In this document: in pieces, positions 35,463 to 43,562 of the stretch
Position numbering within the stretch: the first letter of the stretch is position 1
Layout of the letters: each line of letters begins with the position of its first letter
NCBI GenBank assembly: GCA_049323275.1
Contig: JBMOOM010000047.1
Location: forward strand, 30,888 to 94,887
Direction of reading: 5' to 3'
Length of the DNA stretch: 64,000 nucleotides
Origin: Taklimakanibacter sp049323275
GTDB taxonomy: Bacteria > Pseudomonadota > Alphaproteobacteria > Rhizobiales > Aestuariivirgaceae
Made by a program: the position numbers and the translations under genes
Notes under the pieces: model-generated
Told to the model about the DNA's origin: nothing
Databases searched by the model: none
The model's input: only the letters and a program-made list of their open reading frames with translations

Positions 35463-37024
35463 GCGAGGGCATCATCATCGGCATCGACGCCGGCACATCG
35501 GTGATCAAATCGGTCGCCTTCTCGACGACGGGCGAGCAGCTCGCCGTCGCCGCCATTCCCAATGGCTACAAGACGCTCAAGAATGGCGGCGTCGAGCAGG
35601 ACATGGCGCGCACCTGGAAGGATGCGGCGCAGACCTTGCGGGATCTCGCCGACAAGATCGAGAATCTCAACAACCGCCTCGTCGCCATCGCCGTCACCGG
35701 ACAAGGCGACGGCATGTGGCTCATCGACAAGGATGGCGAGCCCGCGGCCCCGGCTTGGCTGTGGCTCGATTCGCGCGCCGCTGCGATCGCCGAGGACTTC
35801 ACCCGCTCGCCCGCCTATCCGGCCCATTACGAGCGCACCGGCTCGGGCGTGAATGCCTGCCAGCAGAATGTCCAGCTCGCCTGGCTCAAGCGCCATGCCC
35901 CGGAGGTGCTCGCCAAGGCCGCTTCGGCGCATCATTGCAAGGACTGGCTCTATTTCAAGCTGACGGGCGAGCGGGTATGCGACCCTTCCGAAGCCAATTT
36001 CACCTTCGGCAATTTCCGCACCCGCCAATATGAGCCGGAGATACTGGACGCGCTCGACTGCTCTGAGGGCAAGCGATTGCTGCCGGCGATCGTCGAGGGA
36101 ACGGAAGTCTCCGATGGCCTGAGCCTCGAGGCTGCCTCGGCGACAGGGCTTGCCGCCGGAACGCCGGTGGTGCTCGGCTATGTCGATGTCGCCTGCACCG
36201 CCCTGGGCGGCGGGCTGTTCGACCGCGAGGGCCGGGTCGGCTGCTCGATCGCGGGCTCGACCGGCATGCATATGCGGCTCGCGCCGTCGATCGATGCGGT
36301 GCGCCTCAATGACGAGCGCACCGGCTATACGATGGCCTTTCCGGTGCCCGGCATGCTGGCGCAGATGCAGTCCAACATGGCCTCGACCCTCAATATCGAC
36401 TGGCTGCTCGATATAGGCCGCGAGGTGCTGGCGAGCCAGGGCGTCGAGCGCAGCCGCCGCGACCTGATCGACGGGCTCGATGACCGGATTTTGGAGCGGC
36501 CCGGCGGCCAGCTTCTTTATCATCCCTATATCTCGCAAGCGGGCGAACGCGGACCGTTTCTCGATCCCGCCGCCAGGGCGCAGTTCACCGGGCTCGAAGC
36601 CGGCATGGGGTATGCGGATATGATGCGGGCGGTGTTCGAGGGCCTGAGTTTCGCCGCGCGCGACTGCTATGCGGCGATGGGGCCTTTGCCGAGGGACATC
36701 CGCCTCACCGGCGGCGGCGCGCGGTCAAAAGCGCTGAGACTCCTTTTCGCCAGCGCACTCGATGCGCCGGTGCGGAGCGTGCTGCGCGAGGAGGCGGGTG
36801 CGGCGGGCGCCGCGATGATCGCCGCCGTGCAGCAGAAGATCTATCCCGACATGGCGGCCTGTGCGGCGCAATGGGTCGATCCGGCGCTCGGCCCCGAGAC
36901 GAAGCCCGACGCGGCGCTCGTCAGGATGTTCGACACGATGTTCCCCATCTACAAGGAAACCCGCGACCGGATGCGGCCCATCTGGCGCGCGGTGCAGACT
37001 GCGAGGCAAATCAGTGAAACGTAA
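35459..37024 (+). CDS. FGGY-family carbohydrate kinase, EryA (erythritol kinase)-like
   Basis: A 521-residue FGGY sugar/polyol kinase. The phosphate 1 motif is IIIGIDAGTSVIKSVAF near residue 5. AVTGQGDGMWLIDKDG, WLWLDSRAA, HHCKDWLYFKLTGERVCDPSEANFTFGNFRTRQY and the C-terminal LTGGGARSKALRLLFASAL are present. Length and these segments match what I recall of Brucella EryA, so a C4 or C5 polyol is the likely substrate, phosphorylated with ATP. Related kinases act on other polyols, so erythritol itself is not certain. It overlaps the ATPase gene by 4 bp upstream and the dehydrogenase gene by 11 bp downstream. Confidence 0.9.
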   Translation: MSEGIIIGIDAGTSVIKSVAFSTTGEQLAVAAIPNGYKTLKNGGVEQDMARTWKDAAQTLRDLADKIENLNNRLVAIAVTGQGDGMWLIDKDGEPAAPAWLWLDSRAAAIAEDFTRSPAYPAHYERTGSGVNACQQNVQLAWLKRHAPEVLAKAASAHHCKDWLYFKLTGERVCDPSEANFTFGNFRTRQYEPEILDALDCSEGKRLLPAIVEGTEVSDGLSLEAASATGLAAGTPVVLGYVDVACTALGGGLFDREGRVGCSIAGSTGMHMRLAPSIDAVRLNDERTGYTMAFPVPGMLAQMQSNMASTLNIDWLLDIGREVLASQGVERSRRDLIDGLDDRILERPGGQLLYHPYISQAGERGPFLDPAARAQFTGLEAGMGYADMMRAVFEGLSFAARDCYAAMGPLPRDIRLTGGGARSKALRLLFASALDAPVRSVLREEAGAAGAAMIAAVQQKIYPDMAACAAQWVDPALGPETKPDAALVRMFDTMFPIYKETRDRMRPIWRAVQTARQISET

Positions 37025-38057
37025 GCTTGTCATCATCGGCGATCATTTCATGCGTTCCGATATGTTCGAGAAGGCGATCGGCGAGAAATGCCCGAAGGCC
37101 GATCTCGACATCGTGCGGCATGATCTCGACTGGCCGGACAAGCCGATGGAGCATGGCTATGCCCATGCCGGCATGGACGGGCTCAAGGAATATATGGGCG
37201 GCGCCGACGACACCGTGGCGCTGATCGATGGCGCCGAGATCCTGGTCACTCATCTCGCCCCCTTGTCGGCCGGAATCATGGATCGCTGTCCGACGCTCAA
37301 ATTCGTCGTCGTCTCGCGCGGCGGGCCGGTCAATATCGACATGAAGGCGGCACGGGCGCGGGGCATCACCGTCGTCAATACGCCGGGCCGCAATGCCTCC
37401 GCCGTCGCCGAATTCACCATCGGCGCCATTCTGGCCGAGACGCGTCTCATTACCAGGGGGCACGACGCTCTGAGAAGGGGTGAATGGCGGGGCGATCTCT
37501 ATCGCGCCGACCGCACTGGCGAGGAATTGTCCGAAATGACGGTCGGGGTCGTCGGCTATGGCGAGATCGGCATGCGGGTGGTGCGGCTGCTGAAGGTCTT
37601 CGGCTGCCGTATCCTGGTCGCCGATCCTTACGTGCAACTTACGGCCGGCGATCTGGCCGACGGCGTCGAGCAGGTGTCGCTCGATCAGCTGCTGGCGCAG
37701 TCCGACGTGGTGACGCTGCATCCGCGCGTGACCAAGGAGACCGAGAAGCTCATCAATGCCGAGACGCTGGCGCAGATGAAGCCGACCGCCATCCTGATCA
37801 ACACGGCGCGCGGCCCACTGGTCGATTACGATGCGCTCTATCAGGCGATGGCCGGCGGCCATCTGCGCGGCGCGATGCTGGAGACCTTCGCCATCGAGCC
37901 GGTGCCGGCCGACTGGCCGTTGCTCAAGCTCGAGAATGTGACGCTCACCCCGCATATCGCCGGCGCCTCGGTCAGAACCGTCACCTATGCGGCGGGGCTC
38001 GCCGCGGAAGAGGTGAGGCGCTATCTCGCGGGCGAGCCGCCCGTCAACCGGTGCTAG
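37014..38057 (+). CDS. D-isomer-specific 2-hydroxyacid dehydrogenase family protein
   Basis: A 347-residue NAD(P)-dependent dehydrogenase. The start is a GTG at 37014, inside the end of the kinase gene (11-bp overlap); the longer upstream frame is a kinase shadow. The nucleotide motif is VGVVGYGEIGMRVVRLL near residue 180. The catalytic residues are the Arg in NTARGPLVDY, a Glu in ETFAIEP and the His in LTPHIAG. SRGGPVNIDMKAARARGITVVNTPGRNASAVAEFTI is typical of the family. It might reduce glyoxylate or a hydroxypyruvate-type product, or oxidise a polyol-derived acid; the substrate is open. It is the last gene before a 228-bp repeat-rich gap. Confidence 0.88.
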   Translation: MKRKLVIIGDHFMRSDMFEKAIGEKCPKADLDIVRHDLDWPDKPMEHGYAHAGMDGLKEYMGGADDTVALIDGAEILVTHLAPLSAGIMDRCPTLKFVVVSRGGPVNIDMKAARARGITVVNTPGRNASAVAEFTIGAILAETRLITRGHDALRRGEWRGDLYRADRTGEELSEMTVGVVGYGEIGMRVVRLLKVFGCRILVADPYVQLTAGDLADGVEQVSLDQLLAQSDVVTLHPRVTKETEKLINAETLAQMKPTAILINTARGPLVDYDALYQAMAGGHLRGAMLETFAIEPVPADWPLLKLENVTLTPHIAGASVRTVTYAAGLAAEEVRRYLAGEPPVNRC

Positions 38058-38109
38058 GGTGCTTGTCCTCGGCCTCCTCTTTGCTCGTCATCCCGTCATT
38101 GGCGGTCGC

Positions 38110-38270
38110 CTTATACCCTCGCCCCCTGCGGGGGAAAGGGAGGGGCCCAATGCGAAGCATTGGGAAGGTGAGGGGGAACGGACAGGAATGACTTTTTACA
38201 TCGCAAAGGGATTGCACCACCGGTTCCCCCTCACCCTAACCCTCTCCCCCGCAGGGGGAGAGGGGATTGA
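38110..38270. repeat. Inverted pair of REP-like elements inside the polyol operon
   Basis: The gap of about 228 bp between the dehydrogenase genes has no gene but several perfect palindromes. CCCAATGC-GAA-GCATTGGG lies at 38146-38164. CCCTCTCCCCC-GCA-GGGGGAGAGGG lies at 38240-38264. A 13-bp outer inverted repeat is formed by GGTGAGGGGGAAC (38167-38179) and GTTCCCCCTCACC (38223-38235). CCCTCACCCTAACCCTCTCCCC-type repeats are widespread in alphaproteobacterial genomes (from memory). The transcript could fold into a long hairpin that attenuates or processes the message. Confidence 0.7.
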
Positions 38271-38285
38271 GCGGGGAGGCGCGTG

Positions 38286-39788
38286 ATGGCCAAGCGCGAG
38301 CCCTATGATCTCCTGGTGATCGGCGGCGGCATCAACGGCGCCGGCATCGCGCGCGACGCGGCCGGGCGCGGCCTCAAGGTGCTGCTCTGCGAGAAGGGCG
38401 ACCTGGCGCAGGGCACCAGCTCGCGTTCGGGCAAATACATCCATGGCGGCCTGCGCTATCTCGAATATTACGAGTTCCGGCTGGTGCGTGAGGCGCTCAC
38501 CGAGCGCGAGGTGCTGCTCAAGGCGGCGCCGCATATCATCTGGCCGATGCGCCTGGTGCTGCCGCATTCGCCCGAGCAGCGTCCGGCCTGGCTGATCCGT
38601 CTCGGGCTCTTTCTCTATGATCACCTCGGCAAGCGCGAGACCCTGCCGGGCTGCCGGCGCCTCGATCTCCGCCGCGATCCGGAGGGCGCCATCATCCGCG
38701 ATCAGTTCAAGACCGGCTTTGAATATTCCGACTGCTGGGTCGATGATGCGCGCCTCGTCGTCCTCAATGCCATCGACGCCCGCGACCGGGGCGCCACGAT
38801 CCTGACCCGCATGGCGGCCGTGTCGGCGCGGCGCGAAGAGGGGCTGTGGCAGGTCGATCTCAAAGGCACGGAAGGCGCGCGGCGGGTGACGGCGCGGGCG
38901 CTCGTCAATGCGGCGGGGCCCTGGGTCCAGGACGTGCTCGGCCATGTCAACGGCGTCAATTCCAGCCGCCGGATCCGCCTCGTCAAAGGCAGCCATATCG
39001 TTGTGCCGAAATTCTGGGACGGGCCGCAGGCCTATCTCTTCCAGAATGACGACAAACGGGTGATCTTCGTCAATCCATATCAGGACAATCTCTGCCTCAT
39101 CGGCACGACGGACATTCCCTATGAAGGCAAAGCGGAAGACGTCGCCATCGACGAGCGCGAGATCGACTATCTGCTGGCGGTGGTCAACCGCTACAGCAAG
39201 AGGGAACTGAAACGCTCCGACATCGTCCAGGCCTTTTCGGGCGTGAGGCCGCTCTATGACGACAATGCCGCCAATCCATCCGCGGTGACGCGCGACTATG
39301 TCTTCGATATCGATGGTGCGGAGGGTGTGCCGCCTTTGCTCTCGATCTTCGGCGGCAAGATCACGACCTATCGCAAGCTTGCCGAACATGCGCTGGAGAG
39401 GCTCAGGCCCTATTTCCCGAAGATGACCGGCGACTGGACCGGGACGGCGCATCTGCCGGGCGGCGATCTGGGCGGCCAAAGCTTCCAGGCTTTTCTCGAT
39501 GATCTCACCAGGCGCCATCCCTGGCTTCCGGCGCCGCTGGCACGGCATTATGCGCGGCTCTATGGCAGCATGGCGCATGGCCTGCTGGCGGGCGCCCATT
39601 CGACCGGCGATCTCGGCCGTCATTTCGGCGGGCTCCTCTATGAGCGGGAAATCGCCTATCTGCGCGAGGCGGAATGGGCCCAGACGGCGGAGGACATTCT
39701 GGAGCGCCGCACCAAGCACGGCCTGCATCTGAGTCCTCAGGAAACCGAGGCGGTCAGGGCCTATCTGAAGGGGTGGATGAATGGATGA
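38286..39788 (+). CDS. FAD-dependent glycerol-3-phosphate dehydrogenase family (GlpD/EryB-like)
   Basis: A 500-residue flavoprotein. The ATG at 38286 follows GGGGAGG; a GTG three bases earlier is possible. The FAD-binding motif is DLLVIGGGINGAGIARDAAGRGLKVLLCEKGDLAQGTSSRSGKYIHGGLRYLE near the N-terminus. LVNAAGPWVQDVL, LVKGSHIVVPKFW, GTTDIPYEGKAEDVAI and FGGKITTYRKLAEHAL are diagnostic of GlpD/EryB. It would oxidise a polyol phosphate (glycerol-3-P, erythritol-4-P or similar) to the ketose phosphate and pass electrons to quinone. Its setting beside an EryA-like kinase and away from any glpK or glpF favours a longer polyol. The stop overlaps the aldolase ATG. Confidence 0.92.
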   Translation: MAKREPYDLLVIGGGINGAGIARDAAGRGLKVLLCEKGDLAQGTSSRSGKYIHGGLRYLEYYEFRLVREALTEREVLLKAAPHIIWPMRLVLPHSPEQRPAWLIRLGLFLYDHLGKRETLPGCRRLDLRRDPEGAIIRDQFKTGFEYSDCWVDDARLVVLNAIDARDRGATILTRMAAVSARREEGLWQVDLKGTEGARRVTARALVNAAGPWVQDVLGHVNGVNSSRRIRLVKGSHIVVPKFWDGPQAYLFQNDDKRVIFVNPYQDNLCLIGTTDIPYEGKAEDVAIDEREIDYLLAVVNRYSKRELKRSDIVQAFSGVRPLYDDNAANPSAVTRDYVFDIDGAEGVPPLLSIFGGKITTYRKLAEHALERLRPYFPKMTGDWTGTAHLPGGDLGGQSFQAFLDDLTRRHPWLPAPLARHYARLYGSMAHGLLAGAHSTGDLGRHFGGLLYEREIAYLREAEWAQTAEDILERRTKHGLHLSPQETEAVRAYLKGWMNG

Positions 39789-40811
39789 GATGACGAGGCT
39801 CAAAACGCTCTCCGCCANNNNNNNNNNCCCCCGCTGCTGGTGCAGGCGGCCGGCGGCAATACCTCGCGGAAGCAGGACGGCGTGATGTGGATCAAGGCCT
39901 CCGGCACCTGGCTGCAGCATGCGCAGGCGCGCGACATCTTCGTGCCGGTGGCGCTGGCGCCGCTGCTCGCCGCGCTCGAGCGCGACGATCCGGCCTGCGA
40001 GAGCTGCACCGATTTCGTCCGGGCCGATCTCAATTCCCTGGGCCTCCGGCCCTCGATCGAGACGACCGTGCATGCGAGCTTCGCCCACCGGGTCGTCGTC
40101 CATGTCCATTGCGTCGAGACGATCTCCTGGGCGGTGCGCGCCGATGCCGAGGCCCTGCTGGCGCCCCGCCTCGCCCGCTTCAATTGGGCCTTCATACCCT
40201 ATCGCCGCCCCGGCCTGCCGCTCGCCAAGGAGATCCGACTGAGGCTCAAGGCCGATACGGATGTGCTGGTCCTCGGCAATCACGGTCTGGTGGTGGCGGG
40301 CGACAGCGTCGCCGAGGCGGAGACGCTGCTGGGCGAGGTCGTAAAAGCGCTGGTGCGGCCGGCGCGCGCGCCGGCGGCGGCCGAGCCGGCCGCGCTGGAA
40401 GAGCTTGCCAAAGGAAGCCTCTATGAGCCGGCACGCGACACCGCCGTTCATGCCCTGGGGCTCGATGAGGCCTGCCTGATCCAGGCCCGCAAGGGCACGC
40501 TCTATCCCGATCACATCGTATTCCTGGGCGCCGGGGTCGCGGTCGCGAGGCCCGGTGAAAGCCCGAGGGCGGCGGCGGAACGCGTCGGCCTCGCCGGGCG
40601 GCCGGAACCCAAGGTTGTCGTCTTTCCCGGCCAGGGCGTCATGCTGCCCCGGGACGCGACCCCGGCGGTGCTCGCGATGGCGCGCTGCCTCGCCGATGTC
40701 GCCCTCCGGCTCGGTGCCGACGATCCGGTCCGGGCTCTATCGCTTGAAGACGAACTCGCTCTGGTGAACTGGGACGCCGAGAAATACCGGCAGTCGCTGC
40801 CGGCGGCGTGA
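39781..40811 (+). CDS. Class II aldolase/adducin family protein, interrupted by an assembly gap
   Basis: The gene starts with ATG at 39781, inside the end of the preceding gene, giving MDEMTRLKTLSA, then ten Ns (39818-39827), then PPLLVQAAGGNTSRKQDGVMWIKASGTWL. Together these are the normal opening of long class II aldolases, with the conserved AAGGNTS loop. Zn-binding histidines are visible in TTVHASFAHRVVVHVHCVE, a later LGNHGLVVAGDS carries the third, and a C-terminal extension of about 150 residues follows. The frames on the two sides do not match across exactly ten bases, which is a placeholder artefact rather than a proven frameshift. It may cleave the ketose phosphate formed by the kinase and dehydrogenase into DHAP plus an aldehyde (inference). 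Confidence 0.85.
39818..39827. other. Assembly gap (10 Ns)
   Basis: Ten unknown bases lie within the aldolase gene. To keep the frame from MDEMTRLKTLSA into PPLLVQAAGGNTS, the true number of missing bases must leave remainder 2 when divided by 3 (for example 8, 11 or 14), so ten is only a convention. Confidence 0.98.
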
Positions 40812-40909
40812 GGGTGGACTGAAGCCCTTTTGCGAAAGTGGCTCTGTCTGGTGCAAGGCGAACCGGCGAAGGTCGCGCCTTCCCGAACCTGTGCCTTGAA
40901 AGGATTGCC

Positions 40910-41356
40910 ATGCCAGATGTCGTGATTCGTCCCGCAGAAGCCAAGGACGAGGTCCGCTGGCGCGAGTTGTGGGCCGGCTATGTCAAATTCTATCGCGCCT
41001 CGGTGCCGGAGGAGGCGACCGCCAATACCTGGCGCCTGATTCTCGACCCCAAGAGCAAGATCGAAGCCCTGGTGGCCGAAAGCGACGGCCGGGTGATCGG
41101 CATCTGCAATTATCTGTTTCACGACAGCACCTGGAGCACCCAGCCCATCTGCTACCTGCAGGACCTGTTCGTCGATCCGGATGCGCGCGGCGGCGGCGCG
41201 GCCAAGAAACTCATCCTCGCCTGCGAGGAGAAAGCCAAGGCGAAAGGCGCCTTCCGACTCTATTGGCAGACCCAGGAATATAACGCGGCCGCCCGTTCGC
41301 TCTACGACACGATCGTGCCGCGCTCATCCTTCATCGTCTACCGCAAGAGTCTGTAG
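40910..41356 (+). CDS. GNAT family N-acetyltransferase
   Basis: A 148-residue GNAT acetyltransferase. The ATG at 40910 is preceded by GAAAGGA, and the longer frame upstream has no family character. The acetyl-CoA binding motif is YLQDLFVDPDARGGGAAKKLILACEEKA near residue 85. The C-terminal RLYWQTQEYNAAARSLYDTIVPRSSFIVYRK holds the typical Tyr and the final strand. The acceptor is unknown. It is about 100 bp after the aldolase gene and may be separately expressed. Confidence 0.9.
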   Translation: MPDVVIRPAEAKDEVRWRELWAGYVKFYRASVPEEATANTWRLILDPKSKIEALVAESDGRVIGICNYLFHDSTWSTQPICYLQDLFVDPDARGGGAAKKLILACEEKAKAKGAFRLYWQTQEYNAAARSLYDTIVPRSSFIVYRKSL

Positions 41357-41374
41357 CCTTAATACTACTGACCT

Positions 41375-42259
41375 ATGCGTAAACGTGAAATCCTCTATCC
41401 CGTCGTTCTGGCGCTGCTCTGGGGATTGAACTGGCCGGCGGTCAAGATCGTGCTCGGCGAGGTTCCTGTTTTCGTCCTGCGCGGCATAGCGCTGACGACG
41501 GCCGGCTTTCTGCTCCTGGGCGCGGCGCTGCTGATGCGCAAGCGGCTCGTCGTTCCTTCTTCCTCATGGTTCCCGCTGGCTGTGGCGGGAACCCTGAACA
41601 TCGCCGCCTTCAACATATTCAGCGCTTTCGCACAGCTCAACACCACGACATCGCGCGCCGCGATCCTGACCTACACCATGCCGATCTGGTCCACCTTGCT
41701 CGCCGTGCTCGTGCTGCGCGAGCCGGTCGGCCGCGACAAGATCATAGCACTTGCCGCCGGCGCCATCGGCGTGGCGCTGCTCGCTTTGCCGGTGCTCGAA
41801 TCAGGCCGATTCCTAGGGGTAATTCTGCCGCTGCTCTCCGCCTTCGCCTGGGCGCTCGGCATCATCGTGCAGAAGAAATGGCCGATAGAAGGCGACCCGG
41901 TCGCCACCACCGGCTATCAGCTTCTGATCGGCGCGATAATCGCCATTTTCTGTCTTTTCGTCACCGGTCAATCGCTGCCGGACGAGCTGTCGGGCCCGGT
42001 TCTCGGCGCCTTTGCATTTCATATCATCGGCGCCACTTCCATGGCCTATCTGCTCTGGTTCATCATCCTCGACCGGAACTCGGCTTCGACGTCAGCCCTG
42101 CTCAGTTTCGCGGTTCCAGTTGTGGGTGTTCTGTCCGCCATGCTGCTCGTCGGCGATCGGCCAAGCCTGCCAGATATTGCGGGTTTCGCCGCCATACTCC
42201 TGGCGGCCGGGCTCGCCATGAAAGCAAGCCTGGCGCAAGCTTCCGCCCGCCGTCGATAA
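41375..42259 (+). CDS. EamA-family (DMT) transporter
   Basis: A 294-residue inner-membrane protein with about ten hydrophobic helices arranged as two EamA repeats. The first repeat begins ILYPVVLALLWGLNWPAVKIVLGEVPVFVLRGIALTTAGFLLLG and the second LPLLSAFAWALGIIVQKKW. LNTTTSRAAILTYTMPIWSTLLAVLVLREPV is the conserved helix 4 region. Members export metabolites such as amino acids or small acids; the substrate cannot be told. It begins 18 bp after the GNAT gene and may be co-transcribed with it. Confidence 0.92.
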   Translation: MRKREILYPVVLALLWGLNWPAVKIVLGEVPVFVLRGIALTTAGFLLLGAALLMRKRLVVPSSSWFPLAVAGTLNIAAFNIFSAFAQLNTTTSRAAILTYTMPIWSTLLAVLVLREPVGRDKIIALAAGAIGVALLALPVLESGRFLGVILPLLSAFAWALGIIVQKKWPIEGDPVATTGYQLLIGAIIAIFCLFVTGQSLPDELSGPVLGAFAFHIIGATSMAYLLWFIILDRNSASTSALLSFAVPVVGVLSAMLLVGDRPSLPDIAGFAAILLAAGLAMKASLAQASARRR

Positions 42260-42408
42260 TGTCGTTTCTGCGTAAAACCTGAAGATATCCGCTCAAGTTT
42301 GCTATTTCAGATCATTGCGGTCTGAACCGATCGTGAACCTTTGAGCGATTTTCCACTTGCTAAAATTGTTGCAATTGTGCTCTGTTTGACAACGGCGACA
42401 GGAGATCG

Positions 42409-42422
42409 CCCCGGATCCGGGG
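42409..42422. promoter_or_regulatory. 14-bp perfect palindrome before the antitoxin-like gene
   Basis: CCCCGGATCCGGGG is fully self-complementary and ends 12 bp before the ATG at 42435. It could be an operator for the encoded helix-turn-helix protein, or simply a GC-rich hairpin covering the ribosome binding site. Confidence 0.4.
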
Positions 42423-42434
42423 GAGTAATATCAC

Positions 42435-42746
42435 ATGAAGAAAAGGAAGCTGGATGTGTCCAAGAATCTGGATACGCCCGAGCGGCAAAAAGACTTTATA
42501 GGCCGTGCAGTTGCGACGGGTGACGCGGAAGCGATCCGCGACGCGGTAGGGGTGGTTGCGCGCAAGCGCGGGATGACCGACATCGCGACCGCCACGAATC
42601 TGAATCGCGAGAGCCTCTACCGGTCTCTCGGCAGCAGTGGCAATCCCGAATTTGCGACCATCATGAAGGTTTTGAAGGCCCTCGGTCTGCGATTGTCGGT
42701 TGTGGCGAATGCGAAGGCTCGCCGGCCGCGTGAAAAAGGCGCGTGA
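42435..42746 (+). CDS. HigA-like addiction-module antidote protein, no toxin gene beside it
   Basis: A 103-residue protein of the 'probable addiction module antidote' type. The helix-turn-helix region is DAVGVVARKRGMTDIATATNLNRESLYRSLGSSGNPEFATIMKVLKALGLRLSVV (about residues 38-92). Such antidotes usually follow a small HigB/RelE-like toxin gene. Here the 175 bp upstream holds only a 60-codon frame with no toxin character and the 120 bp downstream holds nothing. It may be an orphan antitoxin, a lone regulator, or the survivor of a lost pair. Confidence 0.8.
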   Translation: MKKRKLDVSKNLDTPERQKDFIGRAVATGDAEAIRDAVGVVARKRGMTDIATATNLNRESLYRSLGSSGNPEFATIMKVLKALGLRLSVVANAKARRPREKGA

Positions 42747-42868
42747 TCAAACTCTCAATGTTGGCGCGTGATCGGACGAGGATTCGCATCACGTGCTAAA
42801 GTGAGCGCTTTGAAAATTTGCCGAAGTCGGGATTATTTGCCCATGGCCGGACGTAGGTCGGCGACTGC

Positions 42869-43549
42869 TCAAACCTGACGGCCGCCGATCTCGTCGATAT
42901 GGCGCAGCATGTCGGCCGGTTCGGCAAAGACGCGATAGGCGCCGGAGCGCACCAGCTCTTCCTCGCCATAGCCGCCGGAGAGAAGGCCGATGCCCAGCGC
43001 GCGGGCGCGGCGCGCCGCCAGCATGTCCCAGATGGCGTCGCCCACCACGGAAGCCGTGGTGATGTCGATGCCCAGCCGGTCGGCCGCCTCGATGAAGAGG
43101 TCCGGATCGGGCTTGGCGAAACGCACCTGGTCGCGGGTCACGACCGGCGTTTTCTTGAGGTCGACTCCCAGCGTCTTGAGCACCGGGCCAGCCGTCTCCA
43201 TGCGGCCGCTGGTGGCGATGGCCCAGGGGATTTTGGCATTGGTCAGATAGGCCAGCAGGTCCTTGGCGCCCGGCAAGGGTTTCACCTTGGCCGACCGCTT
43301 GGCATAGGATTCGGCATGGACGCGGCGCAGATGATCGATTCGCTCCTTGCTGATCTCCTGGCCGACCTCGCGGAGCAGCATGTTGGCGAAAAGCCCGCCC
43401 GACATGCCGATGCGGCGATGGATGCGCCAGACCGGCAGTTCGATATTCTCCGACAGCAAGGCATCGTGCCAGGCGAGCACGTGATCATAGACGCTGTCGA
43501 CGAGGGTGCCGTCGAGATCGAACAGGAAAGCGGGTTTCGCTACGGGCAT
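42869..43549 (-). CDS. HAD-superfamily phosphatase (phosphoglycolate phosphatase-like)
   Basis: A 226-residue HAD hydrolase. Motif I FLFDLDGTLVDS carries the nucleophile Asp and acid/base Asp near residue 10, followed by a helical cap. Motif II is AIATSGRMET, motif III the Lys in RFAKPDPDLF, and motif IV VVGDAIWDMLAARRARA. It resembles Gph or beta-phosphoglucomutase-like phosphatases; the substrate is not clear. It is the downstream gene of a reverse pair, 13 bp after the universal stress protein gene. Confidence 0.9.
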   Translation of the reverse strand: MPVAKPAFLFDLDGTLVDSVYDHVLAWHDALLSENIELPVWRIHRRIGMSGGLFANMLLREVGQEISKERIDHLRRVHAESYAKRSAKVKPLPGAKDLLAYLTNAKIPWAIATSGRMETAGPVLKTLGVDLKKTPVVTRDQVRFAKPDPDLFIEAADRLGIDITTASVVGDAIWDMLAARRARALGIGLLSGGYGEEELVRSGAYRVFAEPADMLRHIDEIGGRQV

Positions 43550-43562
43550 AAGTTTCTTCGCG

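Noticed and set aside
38196..40514. 772-codon reverse frame across the GlpD/EryB-like and aldolase genes
   Set aside because: It runs through the N gap and repeats, has low-complexity shadow composition, and the + strand genes have clear families.
39781..40811. True frameshift in the aldolase gene
   Set aside because: The frame change falls exactly in the 10-N placeholder, so an unknown gap length explains it.
42341..42523. 60-codon frame before the antidote-like gene as a possible HigB toxin
   Set aside because: It has no RelE/HigB residues, overlaps the antidote gene out of frame, and reads as a shadow.
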